Assembly (NCBI RefSeq): GCF_901000735.1
Contig: NC_081551.1
Span: forward strand, 16,582,545-16,646,544
From: Corylus avellana
Taxonomy: Eukaryota; Streptophyta; Magnoliopsida; Fagales; Betulaceae
Length of the DNA: 64,000 nt
Reading direction: 5' to 3'
Each line of letters starts with the position of its first letter. Position 1 is the first letter of the stretch. Under the pieces are notes generated by a model. The model was given only the letters and a program-made list of their open reading frames with translations. It was not told where the DNA came from and did no database searches. Below are positions 1-12,219 of this stretch, in pieces. A program made the position numbers and the translations under genes.

Positions 1-824
1 AATATAACTAGTGGTGGATATCAAAGCCCTACCTTTTTATTATCATCAAATCCAAATTCAATCGTTGTCTCGTTTTACTTTTGGAATTAATTTTAAGCAA
101 AATTTAGCAATCCTCGTGGGAATGACCTCGTACTTGCACCTATACTACTATGTTGACCTCGTGCACTTGCGGGTAAAATATATAATTATTTGCCTATTAA
201 TTTAGGTAGATATTTGTAACAACAAGTATTACCACCGAGATCATCTGAGCTCGATCCCTCGTCACCAGACATGGTTTTGGAAAGAAAGAAAAAGAAAAAG
301 GGAAAGAAGAAAACTTTTAGAGAATGAAGGAAACTTAGAAGCAGATGCTCTCACTAAAAAATAAATCAAGTGAAGGAAAAAGAGAAGAAACCACCTTTTA
401 TAAAGGTTCGTCTCGGAAACATGCGCAATAAATGCGCCGAGATGGGCGCGTCTCTGCAGCCGACACGTGGAGGTACTCGAGTACCTGACTTAATGAGTCG
501 ACGGGGTCTCAGGAATACCAATCGACGCCGCCTCAAATTTTGAAATTCAAATTTTCCTTAAAAAATTTGAAATTTAAAAATTTTTCCACCCAAAATTTGA
601 AATTCAAATTTCAAAAATTTTCAAAAAAATTTCCCACTTCAATCGTCCGAGGCGGGACTCGGAAGATCATCAGTCGTCTCAGATATTTTCACGTAGAGAC
701 GGGATTTGGAAGGTCATCCGTCACCTCAGACATTTTCATGCAGAGATGAGCCTCGGAAGATAGACCCATTCCTTCAAACATGAAATTTTCATAGTTGTGC
801 AGACATGAAAATTGGGGGGATAAC
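1..824 (+). mobile_element. 3' internal part of a Ty3/gypsy-type LTR retrotransposon
   Basis: This non-coding stretch lies directly left of a recognisable LTR. It ends in a purine-rich run (gaaaattgggggga, 807-820), which I read as a polypurine tract, four bases before the LTR. It also holds an AT-rich block of repeated aaatttgaaatt words (535-635) and GA-rich DNA at 280-385. The reading frames here are short and match no family I recognise, so I call none. The strand assumes the element reads left to right like the gag gene that follows. Confidence 0.4.
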
Positions 825-1576
825 TGTTGGGTCATAAATCAACCCATTAAATTCCCAACAATCCTCAGGCCCAATCTAAGCATGGAAAGGTCCAAGCCTA
901 GTAAGGTTCTGGGTAACCAGGCCCAAAACCCCTATTTTTTAGACCTACAGATTTGAGACCTTCAAATCCGACACCCATGAGATCTGAGACCCTTTAAGCC
1001 GAGACCGTTAAGTCTGAGACTAACTCAGGACACACAAGTCTCGATAACAAGGATAACTTGGATATCTTGGGAGATACAGCTGTTAATAGATAAACGACCT
1101 TATCTATACAAAAGCTATCACATCAATTTAAAATTCAAATTAGATATGTTATCCAATGATCGCATACAAATATTCAAATCAAATGATACATGTAACCACC
1201 AAATCCTACGATCTTAATCCCCTAAGATCTCGGTAAGGCTAAACATTCAAATCCCTTGTTAGTAACTACATCGCAGAAACTCAGGGAAGAGTAAGTCATT
1301 GGTTAGGGGACTTCCACTACTTCATGCCTATAAAAGACAGATCACTACCACTCATTTGGGTAAGCGCAACCTTGGTTCTTAAACTTTCCTTTGTTGCTTA
1401 TACTCTCTCTCTCTCTCTCAAATTCTAACTTAGGTATCGGAGTCTCCCCTTCGGCTCACCCCTAGTCTCTTTGATCCTTCTCTTTGTCTTTGTTGTGCAG
1501 TCAAATCTCTTGAGTGTTAGTCAACTCAGTCTCGGCAGGTGTGCCACGTCACCAGCAGGAAAACTGTGCATCAACA
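825..1576 (+). repeat. LTR of a Ty3/gypsy retrotransposon
   Basis: The segment begins TGTTG and ends CAACA, a perfect 5-bp inverted terminus as expected of an LTR. A polypurine tract lies just left and a gag-like reading frame begins 41 bp right (ATG at 1618). A TATA-like TATAAAAG at 1329-1336 followed by a CT-rich stretch (1404-1420) fits the LTR promoter and R/U5 region. A possible primer-binding site (ttggtatctatgcc, 1587-1600) is a poor match to the initiator-Met tRNA end and sits 10 bp beyond the LTR. Internal sequence occurs on both sides, so this is either one LTR shared by two tandem copies or a recombinant. Confidence 0.55.
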
Positions 1577-1617
1577 GCTACGTGAATTGGTATCTATGCC
1601 TTGACTATCTTGGTTTG

Positions 1618-3130
1618 ATGGCAAACAACGGAAACATAGGCAACCACTCCGATGACGAAGAGCGTGGACTGCAGCCTCTTCGGACAGCCATTCGTACTTA
1701 TGAACAGTGGTTCGAATGCATTGAATGCTCACTACAGCAGATATAGCAAGCCAATGTTTGGCTTGAGATTAGCAGCAACAAGAACCATAATCGCAACCAA
1801 AATTGCGCCAATGAAGGGGCTCATGGCCATCCACGTGGAGATCGTGGCCCTACACCTTAACGAAGTCTCCAAGCTTTCGAAGAGCTATCCAGTGAGGATG
1901 AACTTGAAGACTTCGAAGAGGAGGATGATGGTGGTCAAAGAAGGCAAGAAAACCCCCACAACTTTTGGGTCAAGATTGACCTTCCGTGTTTCAATGGCAA
2001 TCTTCACGTTGAGAATTTTCTTGATTAGCTTCTTAAGGTAGAGAACTTCTTCGATTATATGCAGACTCCTGAGGCGTAGCAAGAAAAGCTAGTAGCGTAC
2101 AAACTATGCGGTGGTGCTTTAGCTTGGTAGGAACAAACACAGAGTAATCGACGGAGGCAAGGGAAGCAACCAGTCCGTATGTGGCTCAAGATGAAAAGGT
2201 TGATGAGGACTCGGTTCCTACCACTGGATTATGAGAAAATTTTCTACCAATGGTATCAAAACTATTGGCAAGGATCTTGGTTTGTTGCCGATTATATAGA
2301 GGAGTTCTATCGGCTAGATTCATGAAATAACCTTTCGGAGATAGAAGGGCAGCAAGTTGCCCGGTACGTCGGTGGGCTACAATTAGCCGTTGAAGACCAA
2401 GTTAGCCTACACACCTCTGGACCTTGCTAGAGGTGGTCAATATAGCTATGGAGATTGAGATGTAGTTGTCCTGACAACCTGCATGACCACAACCATTCAG
2501 ACAAGCAATGAAGACCATTGAATCTCAAATGCCACCGAGCCATCAGCCATCCCAACAAGTTTGGCAGTCACAATGTGAAAGTAGCAATCCCCAGTTGCCG
2601 AAGGGAGTTACTGGCCAATCTTAAGGAAAGGGTCCTAACAACAATAACCCTTATGCGCGCCCAATGGTAGGGAATTGTTTTTGTTGTGGTCAACCGGGCC
2701 ATCAATCGAATGAATGCCCTACCCGGCGGCAAATGAACATGGTGGAGTTGGTAGATGAACATCGAGACCTGCCAGAAGAGGTCGACGAGGTTAAAGAAGA
2801 GGACATGGGAGAGTATGACAGTGGGGATTTGCAGAAAGTGAAGATGAGGAATTTGTCAATTGTATTGTCCAACGGGTGTTACTAACTCCGAAGCAAGAGG
2901 AGAAGATGCCATGGCACAACATCTTCAAAGCTCGTTTTACCATCAACGAGAAGGTGTATAATCTTGTCATTGACAATGAGAGTTGCGAGACCATAGTCTC
3001 CAAGGCTCTTGTAGCAGCCATGTAGTTGAACATAGAAAAGCATTCGAACCCTTACAAGATTAGTTGAATCAAGAAAGGAACCGAAACACGGGTAGCAAAT
3101 ACTTGTCACATTCCTTTTTCAAAATGAATT
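1618..3130 (+). pseudogene. Ty3/gypsy gag and start of protease (decayed)
   Basis: The frame opens with MANNGNIGNHSDDEERG and is then broken by several stops and frameshifts. Pieces read in different frames match the retrotransposon gag core: a WVKIDLPCFNGNLHVENFLD-like block near 1965-2030, and a QGKQPVRMWLKMKRLMRTRF-like block near 2155-2215. A CCHC zinc knuckle (CX2CX4HX4C: CFCCGQPGHQSNEC) follows at about 2676-2717. After an acidic linker, the start of an aspartic protease-like domain appears (2925-3110, containing NLVIDN in place of a D-S/T-G type site). Reverse transcriptase and integrase are absent, because the similarity stops near 3130. In an intact element gag would package the RNA. 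This copy cannot be functional. Confidence 0.75.
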
Positions 3131-4816
3131 TAGAAAGAAAAAATGAATTTCACAAAGTCGATTTTCATGTCATTTCCAAAAAGCCTTGCCTTGATTCCTC
3201 CCCACTTGTTTTGATAAAATACCTTGTCTTTTAAAATTGCTGATTTCAAGAAAAGGAGAAAAAGTTTTCGCCTCTGGCTGAATGCTCGTATGCTCAGGGA
3301 AAATGCTTGCACTGAAGTGGGTGAACGCTCATCCCCGAGGTCAAATGTACACCCAAAACCCCATGCCCTGTTTCTTTAAAAACAGCCGAACGCTCTCAAA
3401 CCCTATTCATTCCAATTTTCTCTCGTTTTCTCACACCATAAACATTCCCATAGCTCATTTCGGCTGTGTCTCCCCAAGTTTCAAAGTTCCAATCCCACAT
3501 TTTGAACAAGGTATGTGATTTTAACCGATTCAAATTCGAGATTTTCAGTTTTTATGATTCTAGCATTTTTTATTTGGGATTTTCGTTCTTCTTTCATTTT
3601 TTTGTTCAGATTGAGAATCTAGGTGTTTTCTTATTATTTTAGAATAGCTATGGTTGTATTAAAACACCTTTTCCTTCTCAAATCATTACCTATTCGGATT
3701 TGGAAATTTTTGCCCTAAATCTGAAACCCTTGCATTTTTTTGACCTCACCATGCAATTGATGCATAGGTTATGACCCAAATGCCCCTATGATGGCCTATG
3801 AACAAACCCACTAACCTCTTTGGCCAATTTTGGCACACCCAAAACCTTAGCTTTTGAATTTATATATTTTTGCCCTAAATTCGAAATTCCTAGTTTTTTT
3901 GGTCTCAATTGGGCCCCATAACCAATTGAGACTGAAACCTCATAATTGGAGACCCAATCTACCTTTTGACCACTTGGATTTGGGAAAAAATTCCCAAATC
4001 CAAAATTTCCCAAGAAAAGCCCTAAGTTTTGATTTGGGGAATTTTTGCCCTAATCCAAAGATTACCCAATTTGTTAATAGGTTGGGTTTAATTATAGAAT
4101 TGAGCCTCAATTCCTTTAATTGAAAGCCTAACCTATATACCTAGCTAGTTGAATGTTGCCATTTTTGTCTGAACCCTAAAATGACCAAAATGCCCCTAGC
4201 CTTAGAACCCTACTTTTTCTTATGTTGGTAACCTCGCACCTTGAGGTCGCCACTATGAGGAATTGCCCTTGGGGCGGTGCGAAACACCTTGTACCATCAA
4301 CCTCAACCAGATCGAATTTCGGGATTTGGTCCAAATTCTAAAATTTACGAAGATACCCTTACCCTAAATAGCCTAACCATGCCCACCTCTCACCTGCTCC
4401 TTGTTCCCAACTATCGAGACCCCTTAAATGATTTTGAAATGTAGGCCAAACCTAACATCCAAAGCCCGTCATTTTTACCCAATTGGACTTAGACATTTTG
4501 ACTAAGTTCAGAAATGACTGAAATAGCCCTAAGAACCTAATCCATCAGTTATGTTCTGACCTTATTCCATGACTGTGTCTCCAATTGTAAACCAACCCCC
4601 GTAACTCAACTGAACTCGAACTTTCATTAAACTTCATACATCCCCATACTTCACATTACCTTATTGCATGTTACCTAATACTCAGAAGGGGGGGGGGGGG
4701 GTAGAGGGGGTGCAATTTCAGTCCCTAGGACTAGGCTACTTTTTAGAGGTAGGGTAGGTCATTTCATAGGTTGCACATAAAGATAGTAATGTTAATGTTT
4801 TGTCTATTGCAAGATG
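3131..4816. other. Non-coding stretch, probably LTR-element derived
   Basis: No gene is recognised. The region repeats words such as atttttgccctaaat (3710, 3870 and 4040) and contains a homopolymer of about 14 G at 4688-4701. It lies between the gypsy relic and the transposon-protein ORF, so it may hold the 5' LTR and leader of the next element. I could not match it to the putative 3' LTR at 6453. Confidence 0.3.
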
Positions 4817-5991
4817 ATGGCAAGGACCAAGGCAAGCACTACAGCCTCATCTCTTGCTTACCTGACTCGATCCCGTAGGGCTAGAGCCCCTATCTAGGAG
4901 GCCTAGGATCCCGACACTGACTCCAACTACGAGATGGAGGAGGCCGCCTCTGACGAGTCTCCAGTCAGCATCCTCGATCGCGGTACCCCTTTCATCGAGT
5001 TTAGCATCGACACTGATAGGGAAGGTGCTAGCTACATCTACGACAGCGACCACTTCAAGGTCGACAAGGCGGTGCGCCGGTTCCTATCCATCTACAAAGG
5101 TCAAAAGATTATAGTTGAAAGGGGTGTGGATGTGCCCGATGTGGCCAACCACGTCCCAAAAATACGAGAGCTGCTTGACGCTCAAGGTTGGTTAGCAATG
5201 GTTGAGGACCGCTGGCTGGCATTGATGGACCTATTTTATGAGTTCTACACAAACCTCCATGAATGGGACGGCAACTCCTTAAGAACCTGGTTTAGAGGCA
5301 AGCTGATCACAGTGACTTTAGACAAGCAGCTCACTAGGGTGCCATGGGTACCCGACCTAGGTTTTCCATGGCCGATTGACGGCAATCCTACCCGCAGGTA
5401 TACGGTTGAGCACTTCGTCGACGGGCGCCCCCATCAAATGGATATGGAGGGAGAGGGAGCTTCTAGATCAATGCCCTTAAGAATGATGACCGGCTCATTT
5501 ACCACATTATAATCAATTTGGTTCTTCCGTTGAAGAGTCTTGCCACCGTCACCCAGGAGAGGGCTCTCTACCTTTATGCCATCTTGGCGAGGACCTCCAT
5601 CGACTTCGGCTCTTTTGTACTCTCGACGATGATGGGAGTACGGCTAGCGAATCAGGTCACCTCCCTACCATACAAGGCCTTGATCAACCGAATAGCGGAG
5701 CACACCAAGGTATCTCTAGAGGGCCATAAGTTTCTGGAGCCAATGGGAATCACCTCCCGATTCCTCAATGCAAGCAAGTCACATCTTCCTGGAGCCGAGC
5801 CAACGCCGAGGGCACCACAAGCACTGAAGGCAGCATCCAGAGGATGCGCAGTTAATGGAGCCTCCTCATCCACACCAGCGAGTGGCCCTACTCTTGAGCG
5901 CATCCAAGGTACACTCAATGGACTCCATCAATCCGTAAAGAGCCTCACTGCAGCAATAAGGAACTTGACGACTACAGTCCGTGGGACGTAG
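4817..5991 (+). pseudogene. Putative plant transposon protein domain gene (decayed)
   Basis: The frame starts at ATG 4817 (MARTKASTTASSLAYLTRSR) and meets two in-frame TAG codons at 4895 and 4904. It continues open from 4934 to about 5510 and then shifts frame to another open stretch, 5518-5991. The central part (about 5070-5370) carries the pattern of the 'putative plant transposon protein' family: a W-x-A-M-V-E-D-R segment, then LFYEFYTNL, a few residues, and WFRGKLITVTLD. The second half ends in a Ser/Pro/Thr-rich tail. The family is found in plant retroelement-like repeats and its biochemical role is not established. The GC content is clearly higher than in the flanks. The family assignment is from memory of its conserved pattern. 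A captured host gene is the alternative. Confidence 0.5.
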
Positions 5992-6452
5992 TCGGTGCAA
6001 GCAGCAGACCATGCCATAATCTTGCAGATCTAGAGCCACTTGTTGGGACCCCCTCTCAATGTGAGGGACTACAGCATCCAAAGCCCGAGTATCAACTTAG
6101 GTAGAGGGAACCCTAGAGCACGAGGCACCCTAGGTGAAGGATCAACAGAGCATAGCCCTCGGAGGACGAGACGGTCCCGCTCTTAAGAGCAATATCTCAG
6201 ATTTCTTTCTGTATTTTATATATATTTGTTACATTATAAGTCCACCTTGGTGGTAGCAATTTTGTATGTATGCGGCTATTTTCTTTTAGGTGTAGTTATG
6301 ATTGTTTCAGCTTAATTATTGTCTTTTGCATGTTTTCAAACTTACTTCTATCTTGACTTTTTTCAATTATTTTGAAACCATCCCTACAAGGAGGACCTTG
6401 ATTTTATGAAACCCGAAATTTCGATGGCGAAATTTTTATAAGGAAGGGAAAG
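5992..6452 (+). other. 3' untranslated part of the element, ending in a polypurine tract
   Basis: Non-coding DNA follows the transposon-protein frame. It ends with aggaagggaaag (6441-6452), a polypurine tract immediately followed by TGAAATATCCC. That is the classic junction between the internal region and the 3' LTR. Confidence 0.45.
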
Positions 6453-8193
6453 TGAAATATCCCAATAAAACGCAAGTTTTAAAAGTCTAATAATTTACTA
6501 CAAAGCATCTAATATTTCCTTAAAGAAAGATTACATAACCCCAGACCCAAACCCCTTATGAGTAGTCCAACTCCTTGGACCCTTTTTAGCAAAACCCTAA
6601 ACACCCACTCACTGACCGAATGCACGTTAGGGGATAACCCGAACGTACGCACTTGACCTAGAGTGCGAACGTACATTAGGAGGACCACCACGAGCGCTCA
6701 TTTACCAGTCTTTAAGCCATTGGACAATACCTCAAACGTATGCATGAACCCTTTTATCCATTGTGTAATAGTACTTGAACACTCGCTGACAACTTTGAAA
6801 ATCAATTTTAACCAATTCTCCACCTTTTTAGAACCAGGCACACCTCCACCCTGTTTAAAAACCTCTCTCTTCGACCTCAACCTCTCCTTACACCAAGAAA
6901 CCCTAACTCTAGAGTAATGAGTGATTTTGAGAGAGGAGGAAGCCTTGGTAGAGTTTTTCCATCATCAAGGTAATTTCTTGACCTTTCCCTTTTGTCTTTT
7001 ATGTTGTTATTACTGCTTTCTTAGATTACAAGTTTTAAAGAAGCTTTGGCAAGTCCTTTCACCCATTATCTTACAAAACCAAGAATGATTTTGAAAAGCT
7101 TTAAACCCTCCTTTGATTTCTTTAAAGTTTGCATGTTAGCACGTTTGTACTTTGCATGTGTCCATTTAAAGCCTAGGATGAGATTTACCACACCCTAGAA
7201 GCATAAGACCACGTTTGGGGCTTCTTGCCAAGAGTTTTCACTCTTTGGCCGAACATACACCCATGGGGCCGAGCATTCGTCTAGAGAGAAGGACGCACGC
7301 CCAGTAACCCAAATATGAGAGTTTAAGGTTTTAACTACCCCTTTCAGTTAGGTAGGGGCTTCTTATGTCACTTAGAAGCGCACGAGGTAAGTAAACACTT
7401 ACGACCACTTTTCTTTAAAACGTGGGATATATTAGTTTACTAAACAAGCGTATGATATGAGCATGCCTATACATTCCTATAACTTGGTAACTGTCTTAAT
7501 AACTAGTTGATAAAATGCATCGTATGACATGGTACACCGGTACGTGCGGTATAATGGTCATGGGCATACTATATAGACTTGATTTTATTGTCAAATGCGT
7601 GCATGGATGTGGTATATTGGCCTTGGATCCAATGATTATTTCGTGACCGGTGCAGGCTTAACGAGCGAGTCACTATAGGACGTACATTATTAGTAGCATG
7701 GGCCACCCAAGGTCAGACTCGGTCGGGCTGCTAGTGTTGTGGACGGTAGCGTATAATGGTCGACGCACCGGCATTGTATTACGGGTCTTTCAGGACAACG
7801 CCAACCCTGCTGAGAAGGGGTAATATCTCGGATAGACTATATATGATAGTTATGACCTATAAAGCATTAGTTTTCTACATTAGAAATACTTAGGTCATTC
7901 CCACTGGAAGTACACTTATTTCTCTCTACAAAACAATATTTTATGGTGTATTAACAGAGACAACACCTCTTTCAAATCCTTGACAAACTACATGCTTATT
8001 TCTATAAGAACTGGCTCATGTAGTGGTTATTACATCTAATAGGAGACCTATCCTTAAAAACAGACAAGTGGCAAGGTTGCCACTACTGATCTATGTAAGA
8101 CTAGTAATCTTCATGTTATCAGGTTGTTATTAGTTGATTAGTGTTTACATTTCATGGATAGTACATACTTGACTTTCTCTCAGATTTATTTCA
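6453..8193 (+). repeat. Putative 3' LTR of the transposon-protein element
   Basis: It starts TGAAATA directly after the polypurine tract. A matching TATTTCA (8187-8193) lies 34 bp before the next element, giving a 7-bp inverted terminus and an LTR of about 1.74 kb. No coding frame is recognised inside. The left end is better supported than the right end, since a 7-bp match over this distance could occur by chance. No 5' partner was recognised. Confidence 0.4.
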
Positions 8194-8227
8194 CCTTCCT
8201 ATACATTAACTCTAATAATGTTTAGAC

Positions 8228-11200
8228 AGGCGATGCCCGGTGCACCACAACAAAATGGTGTGACGGAAAGGAGAAATCGAACTCTGCTATAAATGATTAG
8301 GTTAATGATGGCGCAAGCAAACCTACCAATATCCTATTGGGGGGATGCACTTATGATTGCAGCCAACATTCTTATTCGAGTGCCCTCAAAATCAGTACAT
8401 TCCACACCGTACGAGTTATGGACCGGTAAAAAGCCCAATTTGGATAATTTATGACCATGGGGTTTGACGGGTTTTGTTCATGATACTTCCCATAAGTATA
8501 GGAAGTTAGGCCTAGAGGAAAAATATGTATTTATACAATACTCAAAACATTCTAAGGGATGTGTATTGATAGACGAACAATCGGATGGAAGAGTGACTGA
8601 AATAGAGTCACGAGATTTCAATTTCATTAAGAATGAATACCCAAGCAGGAGTGAGCTTAACAAAGGTTTTGAACTCTATGAATTAGTGGATCAAGAGGGA
8701 GACACTCCAAGTAGCCTAGTAGAGAATGAGGAATAAATTTCTCAATCTCCTAGGGATAGTGGGAGTGACTTGCCGCCTAGTGGGAGCACACCACTAGAAG
8801 AGGATTCACAAGAACCTCAATTGAATAGAAGTAAACGTGGATAAAGCCCTCGACGACACTTTGAGATTGAAGGGGAGGTTTTAATGGTTGCTCCACAAGC
8901 TAATGATGAGCCTAGGTCATACCATGAGGATGTCTCATCTCCAGTTGGAAATGAGTGGATGAAAGCAATGAATGAATAAATAGGGTCAATGAGGACTAAC
9001 CAAGTCTGGGATTTGGTAGACCTTCTATCAGGACACAAAGCCATTGGAAATAAATGGATTTTAAAGATCAGGTATAAGGCAGATAGTTCAATTGAATGGT
9101 ATAAGGCACACCTTGTAGCGAAGGGTTACACCCAAAAAGATGGTGTTGATTACGAAGAAACCTTTTCTCCAGTAGTAAAGTTTGCCCCCATTCACATGAT
9201 CATTGCCATTGTCACATATTTGGATTTAAAACTATTCCAAATGGATGTTAAAATTGCATTTCTCAATGGAGAACTAGATGAGGAAATATATATGATTCAA
9301 CCTATTGGTTTTGTAGCTAAAGGAAAAGAGCACAAAGTTTTCAAGCTCAAACGATCCATTTATAATTTAAAACAATCATCTAGGCAATGGTATCTAAGAT
9401 TTTATCAAGCCATTATTTTAATGGATTTATGATGATCGAAGAAGATCATTGCGTGTATGTGAAACGATCCAAAGGAATTTTTGTAATCCTTTCTTTATAT
9501 GTTGATGACATTTTATTGGCATGAAATGATAAAAACATGATTGTCACCACTAAAGGATGGTTGTCCTTTACTTTCGAAATGAAGGACATAGGTGAAGCAG
9601 ATTATATTCTTGGAGTTAAAATTTGTAAGGATCGTTCAAAGAAACTTTTAAATTTTTGTCTCAACAGACTTACATCAAAAGGATTCTTGAACACTTCCAA
9701 ATGCATAACTGCAAACCCATTGACACTCCTATTTTTAGGGGCGAACCCTTAAATCTAGAAATGAGTCCTAAAGCTCAAGAAGAAATGGAAAAGATGTCTC
9801 GAGTTCCATATTCTAGTGTTGTGGGTAGTCTAATGGATGCTATGATGTGTACTCGACTAGATATATGTTATGTTGTTGAGTTAATTAGCATATTCCAATC
9901 AAATCCACTCGAAAGCAGTGAAGAGAATACTCAAATACCTCAAGGGAATGGTGGATTACGCACTTTGCTATCAAAGCGGAGATGTGTGTTTAGTTGGTTA
10001 CAGTGATGTTGATTGGGGTAGTGACCTAGACGAGCACAAATCCACAACAGGATATGCATTTTTGCTTAGTAATGGAGCGATTACTTGGAGTAGCAAAAAG
10101 CAACCTTGTATAACTTTATCTACTATGGAAGCAGACTATATAGCATGCTTAGCAGCAGTACAAGAGGCAGTTTGGTTGAGGCGATTCTTACAACATTTGA
10201 ATGTGGTCACAACCATTGATGATCCTGTGACAATTCATTGTGATAATATGACAGCACTTGCCTATGCTAAGGATCCCAAATATCATGGAAGAACCAAAGA
10301 CATAGACATCAGATATCACTACATACGAGATATGGTCGCAAAGAAAGAAGTGGTGCTTAAACATATTTCTGTGGGGGAAAATGCACTTTACCCCCCCTGA
10401 AATTTGACCATTTTTTCAATTTGAATCTTAATATTTAAGAATTTGCAATTTACCCTCACAAAGTTACAAAATTTTGAAATTCAAGCCATCTGTTACTCAA
10501 TTTCGTCTTCTGAGACGGAAAGTTCAACATGTGACACGTAGGTGAGATTTTACTAGCCAAATGGGGGTGGCCGAAACCACCCCCAATGGGTTTTGGGGGT
10601 GGTTTCGACCTTCCCATTGGGGCCTTGGAGGGTGGCCAAGCCACCCCCATGGGCCGTCGGTTTGGGGGTGGTTTTGGCCGAACCACCCCCATGGGCCAAA
10701 GGGGGTGGCTCGGCCACCCCCAATGGGTTTAGGGGTGGTTTCGGCCACCCCACCCCCGTGGGCCATGGGGGTGGCACACATTGGGGGTGCTCCCCATTGG
10801 GCTTGGGGGTGGTTTTGGCCACCCCCATTTGGCCCCTTGGGGGTGGTCGAACCACTCCCTTGGGCCGTAGGTGTGGCTTGCCACCCCCAATCCGGCTAGA
10901 TGGGGTGGCCAAATTTATTTATTTATTTTATTAAATAAGGGCAATATGGGATTTCACAAGTTGGGTTGAGGGCAATATGGGAAGTATCAAACCTAAAATC
11001 TCACATGGTCAACTTTTCGTCTTCTCAGACGGCATTAATTAATGGATGGTTCGACTTGCAAACTTTTGAAACTTTATGAGGGTACATTGTAAATTTTTAA
11101 ACATTGGGGTTCAAATTTAAAAAGTGGTCAAACTTCGGGGAGGTGGGGTAAAGTGCATTTTTCCCTATTTCTACAAGTCAAATGATAGTTGATCCGCTAA

Positions 11201-11264
11201 CAAAGCCTATAGTTCGAGATGCTTGTATGACTCATGTTAGGAGTTTAGGACTACGTAGATTATG
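8228..11264 (+). pseudogene. Ty1/copia pol relic (integrase end, reverse transcriptase, RNase H)
   Basis: The relic is 5'-truncated inside integrase: 8228-8460 resembles GTPQQNGVAERRN and the downstream AANILIRVPSKS block. A linker follows, then reverse transcriptase from about 8950, with NKWILKIRYKADSSIEWYKA, LVAKGYTQKDGVDYEETFSP and the YVDDILLA catalytic box near 9498-9522, followed at once by a stop. RNase H motifs follow at 9920-10370: DW, TLSTMEADYIA, HCDNMTALAYAKDPKYHGRTKDI. The last codons (DPLTKP...) resume at 11173 after a nested MITE and end at the stop near 11262. Several stops and frameshifts make it inactive. The order integrase then RT identifies it as Ty1/copia. Confidence 0.9.
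10371..11165. mobile_element. MITE with a G/C-rich palindromic core, nested in copia RNase H
   Basis: The ends are near-perfect inverted repeats, GGGGGAAAATGCACTTTACC against GGGAAAAATGCACTTTACC (from the right), extending to TTTGACCA. The flanking TATTTCT (10364-10370 and 11166-11172) is a target duplication of 7 bp, or 9 bp if one mismatch is allowed. Removing the insert restores an uninterrupted copia reading frame. The core (10560-10905) is a variable array of gggggtgg and ccaccccc units in both orientations. It encodes no transposase. Terminal length and duplication size fit a Mutator- or hAT-type non-autonomous element. Confidence 0.85.
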
Positions 11265-12219
11265 ATTATTTTGCCGACCATGTACATTGAATGTATTTTA
11301 CTTTGAATATTATTTTTATATATGTGATGATTTTTTTTTTTTATGACATTAAATGAATCATATTTTTTTTACTAATACACACACATAAGCCATGTTTGGT
11401 ATTGGCGAAGAAAGTATGTCAACAGGTTTAGATTGGCTTTCTCACACGAGCGATCGCCTCTAATGCTGTGGTAGCAAGGTAGATCAGGATAGGCGCTTGG
11501 GTAGCTACTAGACTAAGATATGTACGGTGTTTCTGAGCTTAGCCATACACTCTTTTGGAAAGAGAACTCCACCGTAACATGTATTTCATATTACATGTGC
11601 TCATTCGACCGACAATTGAGGTGAGTGAATCGATCCCTTGTTCCTCATCGTGTGAGTCTTATGGGTCATTATTAAGACCCCAATTATGCCCTATGTGACC
11701 TTTGACTATGTTGTGAGACAAAAGATCCAGTGTTTTCTACTTTAGCATGTTGTCTATAACCATGAATGATGCAGTCTAAAGAGACATGACTGGGAAAGCA
11801 GTTGACCCTAAGCTAAGTAACATGAGGGCAAGGGAAGATTATTTGGTAACACATTCACGTTTTGTATTTATTGTCGACAGGTTATGCCACTTTTGAATGT
11901 TGCGACATAATCGTGAATGCATTACAATTAGTGGGGGTTTAACATATTTATAAAAAATTAATTTCATGAGGGATCCGAGATGTTTAATCCGATGTGACCG
12001 AATGAGTCTAGGGAATAACAAGACTTTGTTTTGCTTTTAGGGATGTTGCTATGCTAGTATCTAACAGGACTTAGTGTAGTGCTCCTGATCTTTCTACAGG
12101 TGTGCTCGACGATCGCACGACCTATTTGCAAGAATGAATGCTGTCAAAGATTGATAAGAGAGACGTATCAATATGATAGATGTTTGGTTAGCCCATGCTT
12201 ACCGTGTGTAAGTGGGAGA
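11265..12219 (+). other. Copia 3' non-coding region ending in a polypurine tract
   Basis: Non-coding sequence follows the copia pol stop. It ends at aagtgggaga (12210-12219), a polypurine tract of the kind found before copia 3' LTRs. Confidence 0.5.

Noticed and set aside
2664..2885. Possible host CCHC zinc-finger gene
   Set aside because: The zinc knuckle is embedded in gypsy gag context with protease sequence following.
10524..10934. Several overlapping open frames of 80-119 codons on both strands
   Set aside because: They come from the G/C-rich palindromic core of a MITE, which lacks stops in many frames; the products are only Gly/Pro/His/Trp-rich repeats.
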